Assembly: GCA_020723665.1 (NCBI GenBank)
Contig: DYIL01000001.1
Coordinates: 186,001-250,000 of the forward strand
Length of the DNA: 64,000 bases
Direction of reading: 5' to 3'
Source: Methyloversatilis universalis
Lineage (GTDB): Bacteria; Pseudomonadota; Gammaproteobacteria; Methylococcales; Methylococcaceae
Shown here: in pieces, positions 38,234 to 49,944 of the stretch
Numbering within the stretch: the first letter of the stretch is position 1
How the letters are laid out: every line of letters starts with the position of its first letter
Program-made: the position numbers and the translations under genes
The notes under the pieces: model-generated
The model's database searches: none
What the model was told of the DNA's origin: nothing
Seen by the model: the letters and a program-made list of their open reading frames with translations, nothing else

Positions 38234-39262
38234 ATGTCCCGATACGACAAAGACTCCTTGCTCTCCGACTGGCGGCGGCGCGCCTTAAGCTTTGAGCAGG
38301 AAATCGGAAACGCCGTGATCGGTCTCGATCATGCCATCCATCAGATCACTCTGGCGGTGTTCTCCCGCGGCCATGTCATGCTGGAAGGCGATGTCGGCGT
38401 CGGCAAGACCACCTTGCTGCGAGCGGTCGCACGCGGATTGGGCGGTGCCTACGAGCGTATCGAGGGCACCATCGACCTGATGCCGAACGATCTCGTCTAT
38501 CACACCTATATTAACGAGGTCGGCAAACCGCAGGTCGATCCCGGCCCTATTCTCAAACACGGCGAACAGCTTTCCGTTTTCTTTTTTAACGAGGTGAACC
38601 GCGCCCGTCCCCAGGTCCACTCGTTGCTGTTGCGGGTCATGGCGGAGCGCAGCATCACGGCCTTCAATCGGGAGTATTTTTTCCCGCATCTCCAAGTGTT
38701 CGCCGACCGCAACCGCGTCGAAAAGGAAGAGACCTTCGAAATTCCCTCCGCGGCGCGCGACCGGTTCCTGATGGAATTGCACATCGAAACGCCGCGAGAC
38801 CCCGCTTTACGACGCGCCTTGATGTTCGATCCCCGCTTTCACGATACCGATAGACTCATCGAGGGCGTACAGCCAGGCGTTCTATCCTATCGGGATATCG
38901 CGGATATTGCCCGGATCATTCAAGTCGAAATCAAAGCAAGCGACGCGCTGCAGCAATATGCGCTCGATCTCTGGCAGGCGACCCGGAGACCCCAGGATTA
39001 CGGCATCAAGATAGACGGCGTAGACATGAGGCAATTGATTTTGGCCGGTGCCAGCCCCAGAGGAATGAGCATGATGCTGCGGGCGGCACGTGTCTCGGCC
39101 TGGCTCAATGATCGAACTGCTCTGATTCCGGAGGACATCCGTCAAGTCTTCGTGGATACTACCGCCCATCGGGTCTTCTTCAACCCGGTCTATGAGCTTC
39201 GCCGCAGCGACCTGGTCGGTGAATTGATGAACGGTATTTTGCAACGCGTCGCAGCACCTTGA
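38234..39262 (+). CDS. mxaR: MoxR-family AAA+ ATPase, MxaR-like
   Basis: GHVMLEGDVGVGKTTLLRAVARGLGGAYERIEGTIDLMPNDLVYHTYINEVGKPQVDPGPILKHGEQLSVFFFNEVNRARPQVHSLLLRVMAERSIT; heads an RSACKL-like gene order. Confidence 0.8.
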   Translation: MSRYDKDSLLSDWRRRALSFEQEIGNAVIGLDHAIHQITLAVFSRGHVMLEGDVGVGKTTLLRAVARGLGGAYERIEGTIDLMPNDLVYHTYINEVGKPQVDPGPILKHGEQLSVFFFNEVNRARPQVHSLLLRVMAERSITAFNREYFFPHLQVFADRNRVEKEETFEIPSAARDRFLMELHIETPRDPALRRALMFDPRFHDTDRLIEGVQPGVLSYRDIADIARIIQVEIKASDALQQYALDLWQATRRPQDYGIKIDGVDMRQLILAGASPRGMSMMLRAARVSAWLNDRTALIPEDIRQVFVDTTAHRVFFNPVYELRRSDLVGELMNGILQRVAAP

Positions 39263-40101
39263 TTCCCGAGTTTCATTACCAAGTCAGTTGGCGTTCGCCC
39301 GGCCTACACCCGGGCCACCACCGCGGTGCGCAGCACGGCGCCAGCCACGAATTCGCCGGTTACGCATTCTTGACGGCCAATCCGGACCCTCGAAACCTGG
39401 ATATCCGCGCCACGCTCCACGACCCCTTCGGCCAGCTCATAGTTCGAACCTTTCGCCAAAGAAGCGCGATTCCCGTTTATGTTATCGCCGACCTTTCGGC
39501 GTCCATGGGCTTTCGGGGTACCACATCGAAAACCCGACTGTTGGCCGAATTGACCGCGTCGGTGGCCTATTCCGCTTACCGCACCGGCGACCTTTTCGGC
39601 TTTATCGCTTGCGACAGCGCAATACGGCGAGACTTGTTCCTGCCGCTGCGTTGGCACAAAGGAGCGGCCGCCGAATTGCTGAAGAACCTCGAAAATTTCC
39701 GTCCGCGGGGCCGATCTTCCGATGGACTGAGTGAAGTCGCATCGCATCTTGGGAAACAAAAAGCCTTGGTCTTTCTTGTTTCGGATTTTCATTTCTCATT
39801 CGACCGTCTCGACACCGTGCTCAAGACCCTGGTCCGTCACGACGTGGTTCCGGTGGTTTTATGGGACAGCGCCGAATTCGATCGGCTCCCTTTATGGGGG
39901 CTGATTCATTTGAAAGATCCCGAAACCGGCATCCGGCGACGATTATTCATGCGCCCGGCGCTGCGCGAAAAGATCCGGGCGTCATTCGCACAACGCCGCG
40001 AGGATCTGGAACGGATGTGCACGCTCCACGGCCGAGAACCGTTCTTCTTGAAAGACCGTTTCGACCCGGATGACCTCACCCGTTATTTTTATCGAGCCTA
40101 A
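39259..40101 (+). CDS. mxaS: DUF58-type protein, MxaS-like
   Basis: PEFHYQVSWRSPGLHPGHHRGAQHGASHEFAGYAFLTANPDPRNLDIRATLHDPFGQLIVRTFRQRSAIPVYVIADLSASMGF. Confidence 0.78.
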   Translation: MIPEFHYQVSWRSPGLHPGHHRGAQHGASHEFAGYAFLTANPDPRNLDIRATLHDPFGQLIVRTFRQRSAIPVYVIADLSASMGFRGTTSKTRLLAELTASVAYSAYRTGDLFGFIACDSAIRRDLFLPLRWHKGAAAELLKNLENFRPRGRSSDGLSEVASHLGKQKALVFLVSDFHFSFDRLDTVLKTLVRHDVVPVVLWDSAEFDRLPLWGLIHLKDPETGIRRRLFMRPALREKIRASFAQRREDLERMCTLHGREPFFLKDRFDPDDLTRYFYRA

Positions 40102-40104
40102 GCG

Positions 40105-41025
40105 ATGCGGCCGCTGTTTAAACTGATTTTCGGCTTGAGTCCGGTGCTTCTGTGGGCACCGATCCTCGCCTGCGCCGCCGGATCGACGCCTCACGTCGAA
40201 TCGACGGTGCTGCGGAATTTCGGTTACGTCATAGGGGACCTGGTGGGCTACGACGTTCTCGTCACCGTGCCCGACGGCTATGCCTTGGAAACCGAGCATC
40301 TACCCGTGCCGGGGCCACTCAACGAGTGGCTGGATATCCGCACCGTCAATTGGACCAAGGCCGACACGCAAGGCGGGACACAATATCGGCTACGGCTGAC
40401 ATATCAAATATTCAAAGGCGTGCGGCAACCGGAGAAACTGACCATCCCTGCGCTGCCGATCCGCTTTCGAGGCCAAACCCAGATGGAAGTGCAGACCCAG
40501 CCCTGGAATATTGCTATCGCGCCGATCATTCCCTCCGATATCTCGGACGAGAACATCAAGATCCCAGAGTCCGTCGGTCCCGAACCGCTTCCGATCGGTC
40601 CCCATCCCCTGAGATTTACCAGTTATCTCGCCGGAGCCCTAGCCGTGCTCGCCATCCTCGCCCTCCGCTACGGCTGGCTGCCGTTCTTTGCGAAGACGAC
40701 GCCGCCGTTCGCACGTGCCTTGCGAGAGCTCAGGAAACTCAACCGTAAACGAGGCGACGTTGAAGCCTACCGAGCCGCCGTCAGGCTCTTGCACCGAGCC
40801 CTGGACGATACTGCGGGATTTCGTCTGTTCGCAGGGGAATTGGAACTCTTCCTCGCGGCACATCCCGCCTTCGCCGAGCTTCGAGACGAGTTGAATCATT
40901 TCTTCGCCCTATCCCGGCGTGTCTTTTACACCGCCCCGGATGCACCTATCCCGGCGGATTCGCCGCTGGAGCGGCTTGAAACGCTGTGCCGTCGCTGCAT
41001 CGCTGCCGAACGGAGGAGCACGTGA
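40105..41025 (+). CDS. mxaA: MxaA-like protein
   Basis: Signal peptide; VLRNFGYVIGDLVGYDVLVTVPDGYALETEHLPVPGPLNEWLDIR; gene-order context. Confidence 0.75.
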   Translation: MRPLFKLIFGLSPVLLWAPILACAAGSTPHVESTVLRNFGYVIGDLVGYDVLVTVPDGYALETEHLPVPGPLNEWLDIRTVNWTKADTQGGTQYRLRLTYQIFKGVRQPEKLTIPALPIRFRGQTQMEVQTQPWNIAIAPIIPSDISDENIKIPESVGPEPLPIGPHPLRFTSYLAGALAVLAILALRYGWLPFFAKTTPPFARALRELRKLNRKRGDVEAYRAAVRLLHRALDDTAGFRLFAGELELFLAAHPAFAELRDELNHFFALSRRVFYTAPDAPIPADSPLERLETLCRRCIAAERRST

Positions 41026-42005
41026 ACATCGGGTTCTCGGCACCATGGGCCTTGCTGCTCGGCTTCGCCGCTCTCATTCCTTTGCTTGGACGCGGACAAC
41101 CGGCGATTTTGTACTCGTCTATATCGATACTCCCAAGCGATCCGCTGTCGACCCTACTCGATCGCGTGCTGCGTTTCGGCGCCGCGGCGGCGGCTCTCTG
41201 TCTCAGTCTGGGCATCGCCGGCCCCTATCTGAGCGAGCGTTGGGTGGAAAGAATCGGGACCGGAGCACATATCGTATTGCTGTTAGATCGGAGTAGCAGC
41301 ATGAACGAGGATTTTTCCGGCCAATATTTGGGCGGCCGTGCACAGGAAACCAAGGGCGCCGTAGCCCGTAAGCTGCTGGCCGAATTCGTCACCCGGCGGG
41401 AACATGATCTGTTCGCCATGATCGATTTTTCGGCCGCACCGATTTACGTCATGCCTTTCACCCAAGATAAGCAGGCCGTATTGGCCGCCATCGAAGCGAC
41501 CAGCGGCCGCGGCCACGGAGCAACCAACATCGCTCCGGCACTGGCGATGGCACTCGACTTCTACAGCGGAAAACCATTTTCGGGTTCTCGGATCATATTG
41601 CTGGTTTCGGACGGAGCCGCGCAGATAGAAGAGGAAACCCGTGACCAGCTCAGGCAGTGGTTTCAGGAAACGCAAGCAACTCTTTACTGGATTTATCTCC
41701 GTAATCCAAGGAGCGGACGCCTTTCGGAGAAACCGGCCAATCCCAACGAAAGCACGACGCCCGAATATCTTCTCCATGAATATTTCCAGAGTCTCGGCGT
41801 ACCGTATCGGGCTTTCGAGGCGGACAACCCGGATGCGCTACAGCATGCGATCGCAGAGGTTGAACGATTGGAAAATCTTCCTTTGCACTATCTCGAAAAG
41901 CTACCGCGCCAGGATGTCTCCAACTACTGCTACGGGGCAGCCCTGGCGTTTTTGGCGCTACTTCTTGGCGCCAAGTTCCTAGAGGTGAAATCATGGCCAG
42001 CCTGA
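41022..42005 (+). CDS. mxaC: vWA-domain protein, MxaC-like
   Basis: HIVLLLDRSSSMNEDFSGQYLGGRAQETKGAVARKLLAEFVTRREHDLFAMIDFSAAPIYVMPFT (MIDAS). Confidence 0.78.
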   Translation: MNIGFSAPWALLLGFAALIPLLGRGQPAILYSSISILPSDPLSTLLDRVLRFGAAAAALCLSLGIAGPYLSERWVERIGTGAHIVLLLDRSSSMNEDFSGQYLGGRAQETKGAVARKLLAEFVTRREHDLFAMIDFSAAPIYVMPFTQDKQAVLAAIEATSGRGHGATNIAPALAMALDFYSGKPFSGSRIILLVSDGAAQIEEETRDQLRQWFQETQATLYWIYLRNPRSGRLSEKPANPNESTTPEYLLHEYFQSLGVPYRAFEADNPDALQHAIAEVERLENLPLHYLEKLPRQDVSNYCYGAALAFLALLLGAKFLEVKSWPA

Positions 42006-42553
42006 TACGAGTTTGGCGTTCGCCAGCGACGATCTGGAGCTTTCTGGCAATACTGCTAGCCGGAATCGTTTACGAAGGCGACGCCATTTTCCGTATTGCC
42101 CGCCACAACGGCCTGATCGCACGACCGGAACGGATAAAAGTCGACGACAAGACACCGCCGGTCCTGGTATTCGCCAAAGCCCATCAACTCGAACGGTCGG
42201 GTGAACCCCTGGAAGCCATGCGGCTTTACACCGGCATTCTGGACCGCGGCGACAAACACCTTCGCGAGCAGGTTCATTACAACCTTGGAACGCTTTATCT
42301 TCGAGAAGCGGCCGAGCTGTGGAACGCCAAGGGCGTTCTGGAGTACGTCCGCGTCAACACGCTGGTCGCTCTGGCCAAGGAACAGTTGCACAAGGCTCTT
42401 CGGCTGAACCCGGACAACTGGAACGCCCGCATCAATCTCGAATACGCTCATCGAATTACGCCGCCGGCCAAGGAGCGGGAAAAGGCGGATTGGCACGGCG
42501 CGAAATCCAGCGTGTTTGCAACCGTTCCCACTATCCCGGGCGGCGCGCCGTGA
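41993..42553 (+). CDS. mxaK: MxaK-like protein
   Basis: Single TM then TPR-like region; overlaps mxaC and mxaL. Confidence 0.7.
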   Translation: MASLIRVWRSPATIWSFLAILLAGIVYEGDAIFRIARHNGLIARPERIKVDDKTPPVLVFAKAHQLERSGEPLEAMRLYTGILDRGDKHLREQVHYNLGTLYLREAAELWNAKGVLEYVRVNTLVALAKEQLHKALRLNPDNWNARINLEYAHRITPPAKEREKADWHGAKSSVFATVPTIPGGAP

Positions 42554-43476
42554 GGAAGCTGTTGTTTCTCCGGGACTGGCGCGCGGCGGCACTGCTCGTG
42601 GCCGCTGTACTCGCGGTCTTGACCTTTGCTGATCCGAAACTCTCGCTGCCGCTGCGGGTTTACCGCTACGCGTTCGTGGTCGACATAACCCAAAGCATGA
42701 ACGCGCGCGATTATCATATCGATAACATGCCGGCGGACCGACTCAATTTCGTCAAGGAATCGATCCGTCAGGCGGTGCACGCGCTGCCTTGCGGATCGGA
42801 AGTCGCCCTCGGACTCTTCACGACCCGGAGCGTTCAACTGCTGTTCGAACCCATAGAGGTATGCGAACACCTGCCCGTAATCGACGATGTGCTCGCCCAT
42901 ATCGATTGGCGCATGGCCTGGGCGGCCAACAGCTTTATAGAGCAAGGGGTTTATGCCGCAATCCGGGACATCAAGAAACGCGATCCCGGCGTTCGGCTGG
43001 CGTTCTTCACCGACGGCCAGGAAGCACCGCCGCAAACCATACGCCCGATCTTTTTCGAAAAGCCCGGAGAAATCGCGGGTCTCATCGTTGGCGTGGGCGG
43101 CCTGCACCCTATTACCGTCCCGAAATACGATCGCGAAAATCGGCTCGTCGGTTATTGGGAAAATACCGATATCGCGCAAATTCCGGAATCCACCACCGCC
43201 TACCAAACGACCGAGACGGCACCCCGCCCTTCGCACGGTGGCTATTACCTTTCCTGGCTGGACGAAAACCATCTGCGTGAACTGAGCGCAACGACCGGAC
43301 TCCGCTACCATCGCCTGGAAACGCCGCGAGCTCTCGTGGACGCATTACGCGCGCCGGAATTCGCCGAACGTCGGACTAGCCGTACCGACATCCGATGGCT
43401 TTTAGGACTTGCGGCACTCTTGCTGTTCGCTTCGGTCTATCTAGTGGCTGGCGATGAAAGTTCGAAGAGGGTTTGA
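42550..43476 (+). CDS. mxaL: vWA-domain protein, MxaL-like
   Basis: YRYAFVVDITQSMNARDYHIDNMPADRLNFVKESIRQAVHALPCGSEVALGLFTTRSVQLLFEPIEVCEHL. Confidence 0.78.
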   Translation: MRKLLFLRDWRAAALLVAAVLAVLTFADPKLSLPLRVYRYAFVVDITQSMNARDYHIDNMPADRLNFVKESIRQAVHALPCGSEVALGLFTTRSVQLLFEPIEVCEHLPVIDDVLAHIDWRMAWAANSFIEQGVYAAIRDIKKRDPGVRLAFFTDGQEAPPQTIRPIFFEKPGEIAGLIVGVGGLHPITVPKYDRENRLVGYWENTDIAQIPESTTAYQTTETAPRPSHGGYYLSWLDENHLRELSATTGLRYHRLETPRALVDALRAPEFAERRTSRTDIRWLLGLAALLLFASVYLVAGDESSKRV

Positions 43477-43479
43477 ACG

Positions 43480-43695
43480 ATGTCCTTCGGAAAAATTCTT
43501 ATCTTCATCGGTATTGGCTTGTTTCTGCTCGGGCTGATCCTGTCGTACGCTCCGGGAATGTTCGGCTGGTTCGGGAAACTCCCCGGAGATATCCGGATTC
43601 AGGACGAAAACCGGTACATCTTCGTTCCCATCACCTCCATGATCATCATCAGCCTCGTGCTGACACTGCTGATCAATCTGTTCTTTCGTCGCTAA
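43480..43695 (+). CDS. DUF2905-like small membrane protein
   Basis: GKILIFIGIGLFLLGLILSYAPGMFGWFGKLPGDIRIQDENRYIFVPITSMIIISLVLTLLINLFFRR. Confidence 0.85.
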   Translation: MSFGKILIFIGIGLFLLGLILSYAPGMFGWFGKLPGDIRIQDENRYIFVPITSMIIISLVLTLLINLFFRR

Positions 43696-43884
43696 ATCGC
43701 CGGGACCTAGAAAGATTCCGGACTATCGTCACCGTCATATTCATCCATTCGAATATATTCCCGAGCTTGGTACCTGCGATAGCAACATTTTGTTCTCTTG
43801 CATGCTCTGTAAAGTTCTCGCCGGCCTTGCTTGCGTCCGAAATCGAGCCCCTCCTACCGTAATCAAAATTTCATATTGCGCCAC

Positions 43885-43912
43885 TTGAAAACTGAATCGG
43901 CGTCGCTATATT
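43885..43912 (+). promoter_or_regulatory. sigma70-like promoter of groESL
   Basis: TTGAAA-N16-TATATT immediately upstream of the CIRCE-like repeat. Confidence 0.55.
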
Positions 43913-43913
43913 G

Positions 43914-43940
43914 TTAGCAGCCCTCGGTAGCGAGTGCTAA
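43914..43940. promoter_or_regulatory. CIRCE (HrcA operator)-like element with degenerate left arm
   Basis: TTAGCAGCC-N9-GAGTGCTAA versus TTAGCACTC-N9-GAGTGCTAA. Confidence 0.75.
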
Positions 43941-43997
43941 CACAGCTATCGCGGCTTTTTTCGAGATTCAACCTTCTTCAAGGAGAAAACAGTCATC

Positions 43998-44288
43998 ATG
44001 AAAATTCGTCCCTTGCATGACCGTATCGTCGTAAAACGCTGGGAAGAAGAAAAAACGTCTCCAGGCGGAATCGTCATTCCCGACACTGCAAAGGAAAAGC
44101 CGATCAAAGGCGAAGTGGTTGCAGTAGGAAACGGAAAAATCCTGGATAACGGTCAAGTGCGCGCACTGGATGTAAAAGTCGGTGACAAAGTCTTGTTCGG
44201 CAAGTATGCCGGTACCGAAGTGAAAATCGACGGCACCGAATATTTGATGCTGCGCGAAGACGACATCATGGGCGTATTCGAAGCCTAA
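43998..44288 (+). CDS. groES: co-chaperonin GroES
   Basis: [44 protein letters not shown]. Confidence 0.98.
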   Translation: MKIRPLHDRIVVKRWEEEKTSPGGIVIPDTAKEKPIKGEVVAVGNGKILDNGQVRALDVKVGDKVLFGKYAGTEVKIDGTEYLMLREDDIMGVFEA

Positions 44289-44329
44289 TCCGCGACCTTA
44301 ACGTTCAGACCAATTTTTGGAGGAATTAA

Positions 44330-45961
<1,632 letters not shown>

Positions 45962-45989
45962 TCGGTCGATTTCACGCACCGGGGACATC

Positions 45990-46020
45990 AAAGCCCTGCC
46001 GGAAACGGCAGGGCTTTTTC
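45990..46020 (+). terminator. Rho-independent terminator after groEL
   Basis: AAAGCCCTGCCGGAAACGGCAGGGCTTTTTC. Confidence 0.88.
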
Positions 46021-46123
46021 ATCAGTCTTATCCCGTTTTTCTATATGAAAAGTAATTTTTAGAATTTTTGGGATTGAATATCGTGTGTTACTTTAGGTCT
46101 TACGGCTTTTACCCTAATACGAC

Positions 46124-46861
46124 ATGAGCACTCAATTCTTCGATCTCGATCAGCTAAAAGGCGAATTGGCCGGAAAGAATCCCCGCGTCGTTCTCAAAGC
46201 GGCGCTGACCTGGTTCGACAATATCGCTATCTCCTTCAGCGGTGCCGAGGACGTGATGTTGATCGACCTGGCCAGCAAGCTGAAGCCGGGCGTTCAGGTC
46301 TTCACCTTGGATACCGGTCGCTTGCATCCCGAAACTTACAGACTGATCGAGACGGTCCGGGAGCGATATCCCGTTCGGCTGGAGGTTCTTTCGCCGGATC
46401 GCACGCAATTGGAAGCTTTGGTCAGAGAAAAGGGCCTATTCAGCTTCTACAAAGACGGCCATCACGAATGCTGCAGCATCCGTAAGGTCGAGCCGTTGCG
46501 GCGTAAGCTTTGTCAGCTGGACGCCTGGATCACCGGCCAACGCCGCGACCAAAACCCAACTCGGCAACATCTGACAGAGGTCGAGTTGGATGAAGCCTTT
46601 TCCACGCCCGACCATCACCTGATCAAATTCAATCCGCTTGCGAACTGGTCGTCGGCGCAGGTGTGGGATTACATCGAAGCCTATGACGTGCCCTTCAACG
46701 AACTGCATCGCAAAGGTTTCGTCAGTATAGGCTGCGAACCTTGCACCCGGGCGATTCTGCCCAATCAGCACGAACGCGAAGGTCGCTGGTGGTGGGAGGA
46801 TGCCGCCAAGAAAGAATGCGGTCTACACGCCGGGAACCTCAAAACGGTCGCCAAGGTTTAA
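46124..46861 (+). CDS. cysH: phosphoadenylyl-sulfate/adenylyl-sulfate reductase
   Basis: [41 protein letters not shown]...[14 protein letters not shown]...[11 protein letters not shown]. Confidence 0.93.
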   Translation: MSTQFFDLDQLKGELAGKNPRVVLKAALTWFDNIAISFSGAEDVMLIDLASKLKPGVQVFTLDTGRLHPETYRLIETVRERYPVRLEVLSPDRTQLEALVREKGLFSFYKDGHHECCSIRKVEPLRRKLCQLDAWITGQRRDQNPTRQHLTEVELDEAFSTPDHHLIKFNPLANWSSAQVWDYIEAYDVPFNELHRKGFVSIGCEPCTRAILPNQHEREGRWWWEDAAKKECGLHAGNLKTVAKV

Positions 46862-46904
46862 GACCAGACACGGCCTTCCGGATGAGACATCGGATACCCG
46901 CAAG

Positions 46905-47879
46905 CTAGCGCACCGGCAGCTCACTATTCGCGAACAAGGCATCGACCTCTTTTTGGTCCCGCTGAGCCATGGCTTGTTCCACCAACTCCCGTGTCAGATG
47001 CGGCGCGAATAGACGGATGAATTCATAGATGAATCCGCGGATGAACATATCCCGCCTAAGCCCGATCTTGGTCGTGCTCGAACCGAACAGATGGCTGGCG
47101 TCTAGCGGAATCAGATCGGCGTCCGTGACCGGATCGTAAGCCATTCTGGCGACGATTCCGACCCCCAAGCCGAGCCTCACATAGGTCTTGATCACATCGG
47201 CATCCACGGCGGTCAACGCCAACTGGGGATGCAGGTTGGCCTTCTCGAAAGCCTGATCCAGCTGCGAGCGTCCGGTGAAACCGAAGACGTACGTCACGAT
47301 GGGATATTCGGCGACATCCTGTAGGGTCAGTTCCTTCTTCTCCGTCAGCGGATGCCCTTGCTGTACCAAAACACAGCGATTCCACCGATAACACGGCAGC
47401 ATGACGAGATTCTCGAAGAGTTCCATGGCCTCCGTGGCGATCGCCATATCGACCACGCCACGCGACGCCAGTTCCGAAATCTGCATCGGAGTACCCTGAT
47501 TGATATTGAGCTTGATCCCGGGATAGCGGTTCATGAACTCCTTTATGACGGGAGGAAGCGCATAACGCGCTTGCGTGTGTGTAGTGGCGATGGACAGCGA
47601 GCCGACCTTGTTATCCCGATATTCCTGCGCGATATTCTTTATATCCTGAACCTTGCCCAGGATTTCTCCGGCAATCGCGACGATTTGCTTGCCGGCTGCT
47701 GTGATTTCCGTCAGATGTTTGCCGTTCCGTGCGAAAATCGGAAGCCCGAGTTCGTCCTCCAGCAGACGGACTTGTTTGCTAATTCCGGGCTGCGATGTAT
47801 AAAGGCTGTCCGCCGTTGCGGAAACGTTCAATTCGTGCTGCGCAACTTCCCAGATATAGCGTAACTGCTGCAGTTTCAT
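46905..47879 (-). CDS. cysB: LysR-family regulator CysB
   Basis: MKLQQLRYIWEVAQHELNVSATADSLYTSQPGISKQVRLLEDELGLPIFARNGKHLTEITAAG. Confidence 0.95.
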   Translation of the reverse strand: MKLQQLRYIWEVAQHELNVSATADSLYTSQPGISKQVRLLEDELGLPIFARNGKHLTEITAAGKQIVAIAGEILGKVQDIKNIAQEYRDNKVGSLSIATTHTQARYALPPVIKEFMNRYPGIKLNINQGTPMQISELASRGVVDMAIATEAMELFENLVMLPCYRWNRCVLVQQGHPLTEKKELTLQDVAEYPIVTYVFGFTGRSQLDQAFEKANLHPQLALTAVDADVIKTYVRLGLGVGIVARMAYDPVTDADLIPLDASHLFGSSTTKIGLRRDMFIRGFIYEFIRLFAPHLTRELVEQAMAQRDQKEVDALFANSELPVR

Positions 47880-48168
47880 GGTCTTTTCAGCAACATCCCG
47901 AATAAACGAGGACAACGAAAATTATACTCTCTTCAATGGGACCGTTTCTCGAAGCTAGGCTTTTGGCCAAAATGGTCTTCGAAAGGGAGCCCGTTCCGTC
48001 GTCGCCGAAATTCTGTCATGACGTCCGTCGGGGTAAGATCAACCGCGAGAGCAAAGCACCTTCGGTGGATTCTTCAAGCGTAAATTACGAGGCTTTAGCC
48101 ATGAATGTTGAACCTAGAAACGGTAGTCGGACGTGCTCGAGTGTCAGGCGGGCTGGACGGCCGGCGAG

Positions 48169-48216
48169 CCTGTCCTGAGCGGAGTCGAAGGGCCTGTCCT
48201 GAGCCTGGTCGAAGGA
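48169..48216. repeat. two tandem 24-bp REP-like units CCTGTCCTGAGCnnnGTCGAAGGr
   Basis: CCTGTCCTGAGCGGAGTCGAAGGG then CCTGTCCTGAGCCTGGTCGAAGGA, directly adjacent. Confidence 0.8.
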
Positions 48217-48340
48217 GCGCGACGGCGCCGCGGGGTAGTCTCCTGCAAGAAGGCGCAACGCCGCCGGGGGCATCGCCCGCCGTTAAATCGGGTAGGTAGC
48301 GTCTCCACCCGAAAGATGAGATCGATGCAAGTCATTTTTG

Positions 48341-48415
48341 TAAGGTGCGGTGAGGAACGAACCGCACCGATCGCGCCCACGGACGATGCGGTTCGCTTCG
48401 CTCACCCATGCTACT
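48341..48415. repeat. palindromic dispersed-repeat-like element
   Basis: AAGGTGCGGTGAGGAACGAACCGCACC ... GATGCGGTTCGCTTCGCTCACCCATGCTAC. Confidence 0.5.
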
Positions 48416-48449
48416 TTCCCGGTGCATCGAAGCGGTCAACTGCCGTTTC

Positions 48450-48620
48450 TAGGATCATTTACCGGGGTCCTTATAGCGAAGTTCGTGACGAGAAAGGGCG
48501 TATCTTCCCGCGCGGCGAACGGATTGCGGTGTACGAACGTACTTTTCCCATGATCACCGAAGGACCTCACAAAGACGATTTCATCGGCATCGAACCGTAT
48601 GTCTCGCAAGGAACCCGTAG
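48450..48620 (+). pseudogene. C-terminal fragment of a SAM-methyltransferase-like protein
   Basis: IIYRGPYSEVRDEKGRIFPRGERIAVYERTFPMITEGPHKDDFIGIEP reads like the tail of such a protein; no upstream catalytic domain, flanked by repeats. Confidence 0.45.
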
Positions 48621-48878
48621 CCTGGTGCGCAGCCCCGGGCACGCGCCGCCCGGTTCAGGTTTCCAAGGGCGGACGACAGCTCGTCAGCGATTGCGAAGAC
48701 GGCAGCCGTTGTTGATACACTTTCGATTCAATGCCGATTGAAAGAGAAAAAGGCGCTGTTGTTCTCAACAGCGTCCTCGAACAGTGGGGAAAAATTCATC
48801 GATCGGCAGCGACCCAAAGCAAAATATCGCCAAATCCGATCGAGCGCTCGCCGGATACGCCGACGCCGGACTTTCCGG

Positions 48879-49202
48879 CTATTTCTCGAGATATTGCAGC
48901 TTGTTCGGCTTGCCGTTCCATTCATCTGCATCTTCCAAAGCCGGCTTGACTTCCGTAATACTCGGCCACACTTTCGAAAGTTCGGCGTTCAATTGGATGA
49001 ATTGCTCTTGGCCCTCCGGCACCTCATCCTCGGAATAAATGGCATTCGCGGGGCATTCGGGCTCGCACAACGTGCAATCGATGCACTCATCGGGATCAAT
49101 GACCAGAAAATTCGGCCCCTCGTGAAAGCAGTCGACCGGGCAAACATCGACGCAATCGGTAAATTTGCACTTGATGCAGTTTTCGGTTACTACGAAAGTC
49201 AT
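48879..49202 (-). CDS. fdxA: 7Fe ferredoxin
   Basis: [65 protein letters not shown]. Confidence 0.96.
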   Translation of the reverse strand: MTFVVTENCIKCKFTDCVDVCPVDCFHEGPNFLVIDPDECIDCTLCEPECPANAIYSEDEVPEGQEQFIQLNAELSKVWPSITEVKPALEDADEWNGKPNKLQYLEK

Positions 49203-49446
49203 TTTGAATTTTCCTGTAAGCTGTATGGGTTACCGAGTAACAGTAACAGCCTGTTTCGCTCGTTATCGGACGCGACGGTACGCATGCGGTTTCGCCGCGC
49301 GAACCGTTCCGATCGTATCTTGCGACCAGCAGCGACGGGCAGCGTCTCTTAATAGTCAAGAGACTCATTTTACATGCACCCAAGTCATTTCCCAAACAAG
49401 TGACCACTGATTCGGCGAATACCGGTGGTTTCTCGCCCCAGCCGGT

Positions 49447-49944
49447 TCAGGGCAAACTGATCGGTCCGGTGAATACCCAATCCGTCTGTTGTACGGTCGT
49501 GTGGCAACCGACGCATTCCTGAACGAAACTCGCATCCTTACCATAAGGTTCCTGTTTCTCCCCTAGCCAGCGGGCGAAGCCCCAGCCTCCCGTCGAAACG
49601 TACTTGGCCGAGTCCTTAATCATGAACTCGGCATGGACGAACTCGCCCGGCACCTGGGCCGTCGGGTATCTGGGATGGTCCTTTTGCTTGACCACCAGCT
49701 TCGCGAGTACCGTTCCGTTCGGCCAGGGATTGGTATTTCCGGCTCTGGCTGCTGCTATCGCCACGTCATTGCCCAAAACGGCACGGAGCGTACCCGTTTC
49801 CGGACGCTGAGAAACGGAGATTAACCTCCAATCTTTATAGTTTTCCGGAATCGTAATCCCGTTCGGTGCCGGAGCCACTGTGGGCTGCTCCGCCCAAGCT
49901 AATGTCGCAACCATCGTAGCCACGATCATCGAAATTCTTTTCAC
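49447..49944 (-). CDS. cytochrome P460-family protein
   Basis: Signal peptide; VLGNDVAIAAARAGNTNPWPNGTVLAKLVVKQ...FVQECVGCHTTVQQTDWVFT (CxxCH). Confidence 0.88.
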   Translation of the reverse strand: MKRISMIVATMVATLAWAEQPTVAPAPNGITIPENYKDWRLISVSQRPETGTLRAVLGNDVAIAAARAGNTNPWPNGTVLAKLVVKQKDHPRYPTAQVPGEFVHAEFMIKDSAKYVSTGGWGFARWLGEKQEPYGKDASFVQECVGCHTTVQQTDWVFTGPISLP

